In this document: positions 34,179 through 43,224 of the stretch, in pieces
Position numbering within the stretch: the stretch's first letter is position 1
Layout of the letters: every line of letters starts with the position of its first letter
Source: an uncultured Bacteroidia bacterium
GTDB lineage: Bacteria > Bacteroidota > Bacteroidia > Bacteroidales > UBA932
Length of the DNA: 64,000 nt
Reading direction: 5' to 3'
Assembly: GCA_902788095.1 (NCBI GenBank)
Contig: CADAIT010000004.1
Span: 1 to 64,000, forward strand
The notes under the pieces: model-generated
The model's input: the letters and a program-made list of their open reading frames with translations, nothing else
Told to the model about the DNA's origin: nothing
The model's database searches: none
Translations under genes and position numbers: made by a program

Positions 34179-34868
34179 ATGAAAATCAAGGATTTGTGCC
34201 CGGATGAAAGGCCCCGGGAGAAAATGCGCCTCCGCGGCGCAAAGGCCCTTTCCAATGCAGACTTGCTGGCCATCCTGCTGGGAAGCGGGACCGGCGGCCG
34301 GAGTGTGATTGACGTCGCGCAGGAACTGATGGTGAGCGCCGGCGGGCGGCTCAGTTTACTGGGGGCCATGCCCCTGGAAAAACTGGTGAGCCACAAAGGC
34401 GTGGGAGAAGCACGCGCCGTAACCATCGCCGCCGCGCTGGAGCTGGGACGGCGTTCCTTCGAGGAACTGGCGGTGGTGGACAAACGGTCCATCACGTCTC
34501 CCGACATTGTCTATCAGCTGATGCTGCCCCAGCTCAAGAACCTGGACCATGAAGAGTGCTGGGTACTGTACCTGAACCGCGCCAACTTCCTTATCGGCAA
34601 GGAAATGATTACTTCCGGCTCGTTGGAAAGCACCCTCATCGACACCGGACGCATCCTGCGGAAGGCCATTGAAAAACAGTGTTCCTACGTCATTCTGGTG
34701 CACAACCACCCTTCCGGCTCTCCCCGCCCCGGGCAGGCGGACATTCACCAGACGGACGTGCTTCGCAAAGCCCTCGCCGCCGTCGGCATCCATCTGGCCG
34801 ACCATGTGGTCGTCGCCGAGGACTCCTTCTACTCTTTCAGCGAAGAGCGACTTGGAAAGGCGAGATAA
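34179..34868 (+). CDS. radC: RadC family JAB-domain protein
   Basis: A 229-residue protein; the ATG at 34179 is chosen over a GTG two codons earlier. A helix-hairpin-helix region (about 22-70) precedes a JAMM/MPN metal site with HNHPSGxxxPGQAD near 173-186. Families of this type are widespread; the name RadC comes from old DNA repair work, and the real role is unclear. No promoter was certain; TATAATTG at 34143 is a one-mismatch candidate. Confidence 0.93.
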   Translation: MKIKDLCPDERPREKMRLRGAKALSNADLLAILLGSGTGGRSVIDVAQELMVSAGGRLSLLGAMPLEKLVSHKGVGEARAVTIAAALELGRRSFEELAVVDKRSITSPDIVYQLMLPQLKNLDHEECWVLYLNRANFLIGKEMITSGSLESTLIDTGRILRKAIEKQCSYVILVHNHPSGSPRPGQADIHQTDVLRKALAAVGIHLADHVVVAEDSFYSFSEERLGKAR

Positions 34869-34892
34869 TGCCGCCTTATTCAAAATAATTGT

Positions 34893-34900
34893 TATCTTTG
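34893..34900 (+). promoter_or_regulatory. -7 promoter element of upp
   Basis: TATCTTTG, 28 bases upstream of the upp ATG, matches TAnnTTTG. Confidence 0.7.
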
Positions 34901-34928
34901 TACTTGCACCAGAAAAAAATGCAAGCGT

Positions 34929-35582
34929 ATGAAAGTCGTCAATCTTGGAGAAAAGAACACCATTCTGAACACTTACGTGGCCGAAATCCGCGACGCCCGC
35001 ATCCAGAAGGACAGCATGCGTTTCCGCACCAACCTGCAACGGGTGGGCTGTGTGTTCGGCTATGAAATCTCGAAAACACTGGATTATTCGGAAAAGGATG
35101 TGACCACGCCCCTGGCCGTAGCCCGGGTCTCCACGCCGGACACCCCGCTGGTGGTCGCCGCCATCCTCCGGGCCGGCCTCCCGCTGCAAAGCGGCCTGCT
35201 GCATGTATTCGACCGCGCAGAAAGCGCCTTCCTGTCCACCTTCCGCAAATCCGGGAAGGGAGACTACTTCAAAGTCTTTGCCGACTATTGCACCTGCCCG
35301 TCCCTGGAGGAGAAAACCCTTATCGTGGCAGACCCCATGCTCGCCACCGGCGCTTCCATGGAGAGCGCCCTGGACAAACTGGAGGAAGAAGGCGGAGAAG
35401 CCGCCGTCATCCACATGGTATGCCCCGTTGCCAGCCGCTACGCCGTGGACCAGCTGAAGCAGAAACTGGATGACAAATATACCCTCTGGGTCGCCGCCAT
35501 CGACGAAGAACTCACCAGCCACAACTACATCATCCCGGGCCTCGGAGACGCAGGGGACCTGGCTTACGGAACCAAACGATAA
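34929..35582 (+). CDS. upp: uracil phosphoribosyltransferase
   Basis: A 217-residue pyrimidine salvage enzyme that makes UMP from uracil and PRPP. The PRPP loop is DPMLATGASM (about 136-145), the ILRAGLPL block is near 78, and the C-terminal PGLGDAGDLAYGTKR uracil site is intact. It has its own promoter and a terminator directly after. Confidence 0.96.
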   Translation: MKVVNLGEKNTILNTYVAEIRDARIQKDSMRFRTNLQRVGCVFGYEISKTLDYSEKDVTTPLAVARVSTPDTPLVVAAILRAGLPLQSGLLHVFDRAESAFLSTFRKSGKGDYFKVFADYCTCPSLEEKTLIVADPMLATGASMESALDKLEEEGGEAAVIHMVCPVASRYAVDQLKQKLDDKYTLWVAAIDEELTSHNYIIPGLGDAGDLAYGTKR

Positions 35583-35589
35583 TAAAAAC

Positions 35590-35612
35590 CGGGCTGACCG
35601 ATGGCCAGCCCG
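35590..35612. terminator. shared terminator between upp and the SusCD locus
   Basis: CGGGCTG (35590-35596) and CAGCCCG (35606-35612) form a 7-bp GC stem. The plus strand continues ATTCTTTT and the minus strand GGTTTTTATT, so both convergent units can end here. Confidence 0.82.
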
Positions 35613-35635
35613 ATTCTTTTGAAAGGGAATTCCCT

Positions 35636-37651
35636 CTACCAGGTGAACACGTATTCACCCCATTCGGAAGCATGGTTCCAAATCCAGGCGCCGATACGTC
35701 CGGAGACCGGCGTACCCGTGAAGGAACTGTATCCGGCAGTGACATAGAACCAGCAGGTAGGAGCGGCAGCGCTCTCCACGCCATTGGTAAGGCCGATGGC
35801 GTTGTTGCCGTCGGGACCGCCGGGCGTGTTGCAGGCAGGAGAATTCGCATAGTCCACCACGAGGGTGCCGTCACCGGCTACGGTGAAGTAAACATCGTGG
35901 CCCGCGACACCATACCAGCCGCTCAGGGTGTAAACGCCCGTATCGATATCATAGGAGAGGGTTGCCGTGCCCAGTTCGTGGACAGTCGCCCCTTCTATTT
36001 CGAAAGTCACCTTTCCTTCGGCACTCCAGTTGCCCTCCTTCCATTCGATGCGGTACTCGCTCCAATTGCCCAGGTAGTTGTACATCCAGCAACCTGCCAC
36101 ACCGGCACTGGCATCTCCTTCCAGCCAGCTGCCTGTATTGTCCACATAGAACCAGCAGTTTCCGGCAACGCCGTCTCCAGTAATACCATGGGCAAGGCCG
36201 ATGGCATTGTTGCCGTCGGGGCCGCTCAGATAGGCCGTGGATTTTTCGTAGTTAATCAGCCATTCACCGGTATCGGAGAGCGTGAAGACGACACTGTAAC
36301 CGGGCACGCCGTGCCACGCATCAATCGTGTATTCCTCGGTTTCAGGATCGTAGGAGATGGTTGCGCTTCCGTCGATCTTCTCACCGGCGACATAGATGTC
36401 GGCCGCCCACTTGAACGGATCGGCGGGTTTCCAGATTAACTGATAAGTACCTTCTTTGCCGGACGGATCCACTACCGTAGCCCAAATCTGGCCGCTGCTA
36501 GGAGTTCCGTCGTAACCGCTGCCGGCCTGTGCCAACTGGAGGGTGGAGGCCATGCCTTTGCCGGACTTTCCGTGAGTGAGGAGATAGTATCCGTCGGCAT
36601 CGGGGCCTTCAAGGTAGGCGCTGGACTGTTCCGGGTCGATTATCCAGATACCGGCCTCGTCTCCGGTGATGGTGTCGTCGCGGGTGAACACAATGTCATG
36701 TCCGGCAACGCCATACCAGGACGCTACCGAGTACACACCGGTCTCGGCATCGAAAGTAATGGTGGCTTCGCCCAGCTCTTCACCGGCAAAGTAGGCCGTT
36801 CCGGTCGCGCTCCAGGATTCTTCGGCATTCGGCGTGGGCACGAACGGCTCCGGTTCGGGTTCCGGTTCGGGTTCATACTCGCCGTAATCCAGGTAGTAGC
36901 CGGTCCAGTTTCCGTCCGGATTGAACATCCAGGCTTCTGCGTGGCCGCCCTTTTCATTTCCGGTGAAGGAACTGCCGGTATTGTTGGTATAGAACCTGCA
37001 ATTGGCTGCCTGCGTGCCGCCGATACCATGATACAGGGCCACGGCCATATTGGCATCGGGGCCTCCGCCATACGCGGTGGATTCATCGTAGTCGATGAGC
37101 CACTCGCCCTTGTCGGACAGGGAGAACACCACATCCATGCCGATGACACCGCCCCAGGCCCGAATCACATATTTCTGCAGGGTCTTGTCGAAGCCGAAAG
37201 TGGCCTTGGAAGACTTGTGCACCTGGTTATCCCAGTCCCAGTAAATGGTTGCGGGGTGGCTCCAGGCAAAATCGTATTCCTTGGGTGCGGCCGTTTCGCA
37301 TTCCAGAACCGTGAAGTCCGAAGCCGATATGGACGCGGCATCGTCGCCGGAAGGGATGGCCTTCAGGTAAACAGTGTACTTGGTGGCGGGCTGCAAGGAG
37401 CCGAGCGTGAAATAGGATTCGTTTGTAGTTCCCTTGCCCACCGTGTACTTCATGGGATTTTCCACCCTGTAGTAATACTGGGCAGCGCCTTCCACGGGCG
37501 ACCAGGTAACGGTGATGGAACCGAAATCGGACTCATAATCCATATTGCCGGGCAGGCCCATGGGGGTTTTCAGCGCTTCTTTCGGACCGCAGGCGGCCAG
37601 GGCAAGAAGGGCGGCTGAAAGCACGGCAGCTATTTTATAAACAGTTTTCAT
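35636..37651 (-). CDS. surface lipoprotein with Fn3 domain and four tandem repeats (SGBP-like)
   Basis: A 671-residue lipoprotein with lipobox ALAAC (Cys21). A fibronectin type III domain (about 34-121) is followed by four related modules at about 127-256, 279-408, 413-538 and 540-671. Each has a Trp-rich start, a Thr/Tyr strand, WYGVAGHDxxFT (or WHGVPGYSVVFT, WGGVIGMDVVFS), a SxAYxxGPDxN block and a GxxxxWM/WIW close. An EPEPEPEPEP linker lies at 260-269. It holds the position of surface glycan-binding proteins behind SusC/SusD, so it is probably a surface ligand-binding protein. I do not recognise the repeated module as a named family. Confidence 0.78.
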   Translation of the reverse strand: MKTVYKIAAVLSAALLALAACGPKEALKTPMGLPGNMDYESDFGSITVTWSPVEGAAQYYYRVENPMKYTVGKGTTNESYFTLGSLQPATKYTVYLKAIPSGDDAASISASDFTVLECETAAPKEYDFAWSHPATIYWDWDNQVHKSSKATFGFDKTLQKYVIRAWGGVIGMDVVFSLSDKGEWLIDYDESTAYGGGPDANMAVALYHGIGGTQAANCRFYTNNTGSSFTGNEKGGHAEAWMFNPDGNWTGYYLDYGEYEPEPEPEPEPFVPTPNAEESWSATGTAYFAGEELGEATITFDAETGVYSVASWYGVAGHDIVFTRDDTITGDEAGIWIIDPEQSSAYLEGPDADGYYLLTHGKSGKGMASTLQLAQAGSGYDGTPSSGQIWATVVDPSGKEGTYQLIWKPADPFKWAADIYVAGEKIDGSATISYDPETEEYTIDAWHGVPGYSVVFTLSDTGEWLINYEKSTAYLSGPDGNNAIGLAHGITGDGVAGNCWFYVDNTGSWLEGDASAGVAGCWMYNYLGNWSEYRIEWKEGNWSAEGKVTFEIEGATVHELGTATLSYDIDTGVYTLSGWYGVAGHDVYFTVAGDGTLVVDYANSPACNTPGGPDGNNAIGLTNGVESAAAPTCWFYVTAGYSSFTGTPVSGRIGAWIWNHASEWGEYVFTW

Positions 37652-37657
37652 AATTCC

Positions 37658-39166
37658 TTATTCCAATGTTACGTTGATGGCATCGAACACGTTCTGACCG
37701 GCACCCTCGGCGGGCCAAACCTGGTCGTTGATGTTCGGGTTATTCAGGATTTCACTGGTGGGAATCTGGTACACAAAGCGCCAGCTCTTGGCAGGAATCT
37801 GTACGGAGCCGCTGTAATCCACATGGTTGCCTTCGCGCACCAGCGGTTTGCAGTTACGGATGATGTCGAGCCATGCGAAGCCTTCTCCGTAGAGCTCCTT
37901 GCGGCGTTCCAGAAGGATGTCTTCCACAAGGGCGTCTCCGGTCTTGCCGGAAGGAGTGGCGCCACGCATGTTCCGGAGTTCATTCAGCAGTGTCTGGGCA
38001 TCGCCCGCGCCCTTGCGGGCCTTGGCTTCGGCCTCGATGAGGAGCATTTCGTCGGCACGCATGTAAGGGAAGGAGCCGGTGAGGTCCTGATTGTCGTAGA
38101 ACTTGCCGGAGCACCAGAGGCCGTAGCCTTGGTCGGCCCGGTAGAACATCTGCTGACGGCGGATGTCATTGTCGTCAAACAGGGCTACGAAAGCGTCGGG
38201 CAGGAAGAAGCAGTTGAAAGACCAGCGGTCGTTGCCGTCACGGGTAATCCAGTTGGCCCACATGGCAAACGGACCGTAGTCGCCATTGCCATACAGCTTG
38301 TTTTCCTTGTCCTGTATGAGGCCCCACATCCAGGAAGCGGTATTGATGTCGTTGAAACCGGCATTCCATTCGGCGTTTGTCGTAAGCGGATAAGTGGAAC
38401 GGGCCTTGGCGGCATATTCGGCAGCCTTGTCCCAATCCTGCATCACCAGATATACACGGGCGAGGATACCCTGGCAAACGGACTGGTCCACATGGTTCTT
38501 GGCCAGACGGTTATAGTCCTTCAGGGCGACCTCGGCCTCAGTAAGGTCCTTCAGCACCTGCGCATAGGTTTCGTCGATGGTTCCACGGCCCTTGCCTTCG
38601 GTTTCGTCGGTGGTGGGCTCGGTGTAAATGGGAACGCCAGGCATATTGCGGGGATGGGACAGCTGATAGGTGTGCTGGAAAATCTGGGCCAGCATGAAGT
38701 AGCACCAGCCGCGTATGCACTTGGCCTGTCCGACTACGGCGTTGATTTCGGCCTCGGAGGCACCCTCGATAAGGGGGGTATAGTGAATGACGCTGTTGAG
38801 GTTGTTAATGAGGACATAGTAGTAGTTCCAGAGGGTGTAGGTCTTGAAGATATCTCCTCTCTGGTGGCCCCAGAAGTTGTAGTCGTAGCCGTACCAGCCG
38901 CCGTAAACGATGATATCTTCTCCGGTGGTGTCCCAGGTAAGAATCTGGCTCACATAACCGGTAACATCACCACGGTTGTAATTCTCATCGTTGAAATGAA
39001 GCAGGTAGTAGCAACCGTTGAGGGCGGCTTCGGCACCCTGGATGGAAGTGAATACCTGGTTGTCGGATACAGAGCTGGTGGGGTTGGTCTCCAGGAAATC
39101 CCGGCAGGATACCACGGAGAGGGCTGTAATGGCCGCAAGGGCCGCAATCATTATTTTTTTCATCAT
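37658..39166 (-). CDS. SusD/RagB family nutrient-binding lipoprotein
   Basis: A 502-residue lipoprotein with lipobox VVSC (Cys21) and RDFLETNPTSSVSDNQVF, the usual SusD start. The TPR-like helices and the YMRADEMLLIEAEAKAR block are present, and the C-terminal ends in WPAEGAGQNVFDAINV. SusD caps the SusC barrel and binds the substrate. It is 9 bases after SusC. The substrate is not predictable; no glycoside hydrolase is nearby. Confidence 0.93.
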   Translation of the reverse strand: MMKKIMIAALAAITALSVVSCRDFLETNPTSSVSDNQVFTSIQGAEAALNGCYYLLHFNDENYNRGDVTGYVSQILTWDTTGEDIIVYGGWYGYDYNFWGHQRGDIFKTYTLWNYYYVLINNLNSVIHYTPLIEGASEAEINAVVGQAKCIRGWCYFMLAQIFQHTYQLSHPRNMPGVPIYTEPTTDETEGKGRGTIDETYAQVLKDLTEAEVALKDYNRLAKNHVDQSVCQGILARVYLVMQDWDKAAEYAAKARSTYPLTTNAEWNAGFNDINTASWMWGLIQDKENKLYGNGDYGPFAMWANWITRDGNDRWSFNCFFLPDAFVALFDDNDIRRQQMFYRADQGYGLWCSGKFYDNQDLTGSFPYMRADEMLLIEAEAKARKGAGDAQTLLNELRNMRGATPSGKTGDALVEDILLERRKELYGEGFAWLDIIRNCKPLVREGNHVDYSGSVQIPAKSWRFVYQIPTSEILNNPNINDQVWPAEGAGQNVFDAINVTLE

Positions 39167-39175
39167 TGTATCCTC

Positions 39176-42100
39176 CTATAAAGTAATCTGTACACCGAAG
39201 CTTATGTTCTTGGTAGTGGGGAAACGGTTACCGGTGGTACCGGCCACGCTCTGCTCGGGATCGGTGCCGCGTCTGGCGGCGTTGCCGAAGGTGAGGAGGT
39301 TGTCTCCCTGAACGAAGACACGCAGCTGGTCAATGTGTGCCTTCTTGAGGATGCTCTTGGGCAGGGAGTATCCGAGGGTGACATTTCTCAGGCGTACGAA
39401 AGTATTGTCAAACAGATATTTGGCAGAGAACACATCCACCGTGTTCTTGTTGATGCGAGGAAGCCTGGCGTTCGTATTCTGCGGTGTCCAGGCATCGGTG
39501 AGGAGGTCCGGATGCAGCTGGAAACCGGTGCGGTAGGCCGCCATCTGGGAGTAGTCGGTATCGTACATGAGGCCGCCGATGCTATAGTAAATCATGACGG
39601 ACAGGTCGAATCCGGCGAACTGGAACGTGTTGGTGAAACCGCCGAAGAGGGCCGGGATGGAACTTCCCAGGTATTTCTTCTGGCTGTCGGCAGTCACGTC
39701 CGAGGTGCTTTCCGTAATGACACGGTCCACCACCACGCTCTTGCCTTCGGCGTCGGTGCCATAGATATTCATCCAGAACTGGTCATTGCCGTTGGCGGGG
39801 TTCACACCGGCATATTCCGGCCCCCAGTAGTCGTAACGGCTCTGGCCCTCTTTCCACTTGAACACACCGGCGTTCATCTCCTTCTGAGGGAGCGAGGTGA
39901 TTTTGTTGCGGTAGCTGGTGGCGTTGAGGTTCATGTTCCATTTGAACTTCTGCGTGTCGAAGACAGCCCAGTCGATGGTGGCTTCAATACCATAGTTCTT
40001 CACATCGCCGATGTTGCGGTCGATTCCCGAGAAACCGGTGGAGAGTGCCATCGGCATGGTGAAGAGGAGGTCTTTGGACTTGCGGTCGAAGAACTCTATG
40101 GAACCGGAGAGGCGGCGGAACAGGGAGAAGTCGATACCGGTATTGAACTGGAGGTTGGTTTCCCACTTGAGGGTATCGTTGGGCAGACGGGAAATCACCA
40201 CGCCGGCGTTGGACAGGTCGTTGTAACCGGCGGCGTACAGGCCCTGGTAGCAGTACCAGGAGCTGAGGTTGTCATTACCCACGGCACCGTAACTCACCTT
40301 GAGCTTGAGGTTGTCAATCCAGCGGACGTCCTTCATGAAGTCCTCGTTGTTGATTCTCCAGGAAGCGCCTACGCTCCAGAAAGTGCCCCAGCGGGAAGCC
40401 TTCGAGAACTTGGAGGAGCCGTCGGCACGGACAGAGGCCGATGCATAGTACTTGTGTGCATAATCATACTCTGCACGGGAGAACCAGGACAGGAGGCGGT
40501 AGTTGTCCTCATAGGAGGAGGAATAGTCCGGTTCGGCGGCAGCATTCAGTTCGTACAGCCCGCCGAAGGGGAAGCCCTTCCTCCCTGCGCTCACGCCCGT
40601 CACGTTACGGGAGAAGCTTTCTTCACCCAGGAGCACGCCGACATGGTGATTGCCGAAGTCCCTGTTGAAGGAAAGGAGGTTGGTCCAGGTGGTGGTGATG
40701 TTGCGGTCGTAGCTCTTCTGGGCATTTCCGCCTTCACCGGCAGAGTAACCGTAAACGGCGCTGCCATAACCGTCGTACTTGGTAATGTAGTAGTCCAGGG
40801 AAATGGTGCTGCGGAAGGTCAGGCCGGGGATGAAGGTAATCTCCGCAAAGTTACGGGTGGAAATCTGGTCCACCTTGGTTACGTACTTGTTGTAGGCGGC
40901 ATCGGCCAGCAGGTTCCAGCCGGACCAGTTGGGACGGTCCGCACCATATTCATATATGTAATTCCCGTTCGGGTCGGTCGCGTAGGCGCCTTTCTCGTAG
41001 TCGTACTGATAGATGTTGTACGTGGAAGGGACCGTACGCAGGAACCACACCACGGAGTCTCCGGCCGGAGCGTCCGTCAGGCTGTGGGAGAAGTTGGTGT
41101 TGGTGCCGATCTCCAGCCAGGGCTTTACCTTGGTGGACACGTTGACACGGCCGCTGATACGCTCGAACTTCTGGGTGGTGAAAATACCTTTGTCGTTCAG
41201 GTAACCGCCCGAGAAGAAGTAATTGGTGTCGCCCTTGCGACCGCTGAAATCGATGTTGTACTCCTGACGGGGACGGACCTTGAGCAGTTCCCCGCGCCAG
41301 TCGCCGTACCAAAGGAGGTCTTTGTCGGAAACCAGCATATTACCCTGGGCGTCCATCAGATTGTTGGTGTTCCAGGGGTTCACCTTGAGTTCGGCGGCCA
41401 CCTGCTGGGCGGCCAGCGCGCCGGCTTCCTCGGGAGAATTGCCGCTGTCGAGGGCGGCATTGTAAAGGCCCTGCCAGTTCATCCAGGCAAACTCGGAGGG
41501 CGTGAGCTGGCGCGGCATGGGAACGGCCAGGGAGGCGAAGCCCACATTGGCGCGGAAAGAAATTTTTCCGTTTTCGTTCTGTCCTTTCTTGGTGGTAATC
41601 ACGATAACGCCGTTGGCGGCACGGGAACCGTACAAGGAGGTTGCGGCCGCATCCTTCAGAACGGTCATGGACTCGATATCGCTGGAGGAAATGGCATTGA
41701 TGTAGCCGGAATAGGCCACGCCGTCCACCACGTACAGCGGAGAGGACGAAGCGTTCATGGATCCGATACCGCGGATGTTGATGGAACCGCCGTCACCGGG
41801 CTGACCGCTGGAGTTGATAACCTGTACGCCGGCACTCAGTCCCTGAAGGGCCTGGGTTACGTTGGAGGCGGCGATTTTTTGGATGTCTTCCTTCTTCACT
41901 ACCGAAGCAGATCCGGTAAAGGAAGCTTTGGAAGCCGTACCATACGCCACGACAATGGTCTCGTCCAGCATTTCGGAGTCGTCAACAAGGACAATGTCGA
42001 TGACCTTGCGTCCGTTTACGGGAACAATGGCTTCCTGGTAACCCAAACAACTTACAACCAGCGTTCCATTGGCAGGGACCGTGATGTTGTAAGTTCCTGT

Positions 42101-42274
42101 GGCATTGCTCATGGCATATACGCGCGTGTTTCCCTGAAGGACCACGCTGGCACCCACGATGGGGTTGCCGGCATTATCCTTTACCCCACCCCGCACATCA
42201 ACTTGCTGTGCAAAGGCGGCGAAGGAAACAGCCAGCAATGCCATGGCAGTGAAAAAAACTTTCATCTTTTTCAT
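39176..42274 (-). CDS. SusC/RagA family TonB-dependent transporter
   Basis: A 1032-residue outer-membrane receptor. I start it at 42274, which gives a signal peptide ending in AAFAQ; an ATG 24 bases upstream is less likely. A carboxypeptidase-regulatory-like domain (about 25-100) precedes the TonB box region (ETIVVAYGT), the plug domain with NIRGIGSMNASSSPLYVVDG, and the barrel ending in GVQITL. It imports substrate bound by SusD using the TonB system. Confidence 0.95.
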   Translation of the reverse strand: MKKMKVFFTAMALLAVSFAAFAQQVDVRGGVKDNAGNPIVGASVVLQGNTRVYAMSNATGTYNITVPANGTLVVSCLGYQEAIVPVNGRKVIDIVLVDDSEMLDETIVVAYGTASKASFTGSASVVKKEDIQKIAASNVTQALQGLSAGVQVINSSGQPGDGGSINIRGIGSMNASSSPLYVVDGVAYSGYINAISSSDIESMTVLKDAAATSLYGSRAANGVIVITTKKGQNENGKISFRANVGFASLAVPMPRQLTPSEFAWMNWQGLYNAALDSGNSPEEAGALAAQQVAAELKVNPWNTNNLMDAQGNMLVSDKDLLWYGDWRGELLKVRPRQEYNIDFSGRKGDTNYFFSGGYLNDKGIFTTQKFERISGRVNVSTKVKPWLEIGTNTNFSHSLTDAPAGDSVVWFLRTVPSTYNIYQYDYEKGAYATDPNGNYIYEYGADRPNWSGWNLLADAAYNKYVTKVDQISTRNFAEITFIPGLTFRSTISLDYYITKYDGYGSAVYGYSAGEGGNAQKSYDRNITTTWTNLLSFNRDFGNHHVGVLLGEESFSRNVTGVSAGRKGFPFGGLYELNAAAEPDYSSSYEDNYRLLSWFSRAEYDYAHKYYASASVRADGSSKFSKASRWGTFWSVGASWRINNEDFMKDVRWIDNLKLKVSYGAVGNDNLSSWYCYQGLYAAGYNDLSNAGVVISRLPNDTLKWETNLQFNTGIDFSLFRRLSGSIEFFDRKSKDLLFTMPMALSTGFSGIDRNIGDVKNYGIEATIDWAVFDTQKFKWNMNLNATSYRNKITSLPQKEMNAGVFKWKEGQSRYDYWGPEYAGVNPANGNDQFWMNIYGTDAEGKSVVVDRVITESTSDVTADSQKKYLGSSIPALFGGFTNTFQFAGFDLSVMIYYSIGGLMYDTDYSQMAAYRTGFQLHPDLLTDAWTPQNTNARLPRINKNTVDVFSAKYLFDNTFVRLRNVTLGYSLPKSILKKAHIDQLRVFVQGDNLLTFGNAARRGTDPEQSVAGTTGNRFPTTKNISFGVQITL

Positions 42275-42310
42275 TGGCTCATGTTTTAAGTTAGACAAAT
42301 ATTATTGTGG

Positions 42311-43114
42311 TTAAAAGGTTCGGGGGCCCCAGATTTTTTCCATAAGGGCAAAGCCCTCCGGGTCGTATTCCTTGAGATCGTTGTAATTGAACGGAAAATA
42401 GTCGTTCTCTCCCCAGTAGGCCTCGCAGATTTCGGAGAAGTACTCCATCTGGTTGGTGGTGGCGTACACCTTGGCCTTGTAATAGTCGTCGTAATGCTCG
42501 ATAAGCGTATTCTTGTCCAGGCGGTACGCCGTGTTCACGTACTTGCCCGCCTTCATGGCATTGTTGTATGCGCTCTTGACGTCCTTGTTTTCAAAACCGC
42601 CGGGAAGAGCCTGGTCGTGATAGAGATGGCAAAGCTCATGCAGCACCATATAGGGCTGGTTCTGGCGGGTCCAGCTCACATAGTGGGTATAATTGCACAG
42701 CTCCACGCAATGCCATTTCTCCACCATGTAACCTTCCTGAATCAGGTACTCCCTGGAGGCATGGTACCAGGCAGCGCCGTCCGTCAGGTTCTTTTCCAGC
42801 CAGATGGGCTGATTGTGCATGACCTTGAGGGCTGCTTCGGGGAGCAGGCCGTCAATCTCGTCCAGGTTCTGCTCCAGGAGTCCCCGGGCATTCTTGGCGC
42901 CGTTCGTGTTGGCGTCGGCCTCCTTGAAAATGTAGGTCCAGTCATTGTGACGATACCCCACATAGCCTTCGGGGGCAGGGACCTTTTCTTCGACTTTTTC
43001 CTCGGGAACTTCCTTGCCGGGATTTTTGGCAGGATCCTCCACTACATCTTTCTTACAAGAAACCGCTCCCATGGAAAGGGACAATACGGTCAGAAGAAAC
43101 ATCAACCGTCTCAT
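42311..43114 (-). CDS. putative zinc metallopeptidase lipoprotein heading the SusCD operon
   Basis: A 267-residue lipoprotein with lipobox GAVSC (Cys20) and a Lys/Glu/Pro spacer (21-50). The zinc site is H159-E-L-C-H163, and E224 or E228 in NQMEYFSEICEAYWG is a likely third ligand, as in gluzincins. The block NDYFPFNYNDLKEYDPEG near the end resembles a family of ATLF-like peptidases. I am sure of the HExxH site but not of the family. It is the first gene of the operon, 36 bases before susC, with a -7 element upstream. Confidence 0.75.
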   Translation of the reverse strand: MRRLMFLLTVLSLSMGAVSCKKDVVEDPAKNPGKEVPEEKVEEKVPAPEGYVGYRHNDWTYIFKEADANTNGAKNARGLLEQNLDEIDGLLPEAALKVMHNQPIWLEKNLTDGAAWYHASREYLIQEGYMVEKWHCVELCNYTHYVSWTRQNQPYMVLHELCHLYHDQALPGGFENKDVKSAYNNAMKAGKYVNTAYRLDKNTLIEHYDDYYKAKVYATTNQMEYFSEICEAYWGENDYFPFNYNDLKEYDPEGFALMEKIWGPRTF

Positions 43115-43156
43115 AGATAATGGTTAACTTTTTTAGCGTTTATATGGTTAGTGGTT

Positions 43157-43164
43157 CAAAGATA
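43157..43164 (-). promoter_or_regulatory. -7 promoter element of the metallopeptidase-SusCD operon
   Basis: TATCTTTG on the minus strand, 42 bases before the ATG at 43114. No stronger element was seen before susC (only ATATTTG with one mismatch at 42296-42303). Confidence 0.65.
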
Positions 43165-43207
43165 AGCCTTCTTATCGGCAAAAACAAGAAAAAAGGGGAT
43201 TATTTTG

Positions 43208-43215
43208 TATCTTTG
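43208..43215 (+). promoter_or_regulatory. -7 promoter element of miaB
   Basis: TATCTTTG ends nine bases before the miaB ATG. With the usual spacing the transcript would start about three to six bases before the ATG, so the leader is nearly absent. Confidence 0.65.
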
Positions 43216-43224
43216 CAGGCGAAT

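Noticed and set aside
32051..34507. 818-codon open frame on the minus strand across tRNA-His and the carboxyltransferase gene
   Set aside because: It runs through a tRNA and a terminator hairpin and is antisense to conserved genes.
36846..36875. Short tandem repeat GGTTCGGGTTCC
   Set aside because: It encodes the EPEPEPEPEP linker of the repeat lipoprotein and is a low-complexity spacer, not a regulatory or CRISPR repeat.
39335..42289. 984-codon open frame opposite susC
   Set aside because: It mirrors the codon bias of the SusC gene and is rich in Gly, Val and His without any domain. SusC on the other strand is certain.
42296..42303. Second promoter directly before susC
   Set aside because: The element AATATTTG lacks the first T of TAnnTTTG, and the 36-base gap suggests co-transcription with the metallopeptidase gene. 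It may still be a weak internal start.
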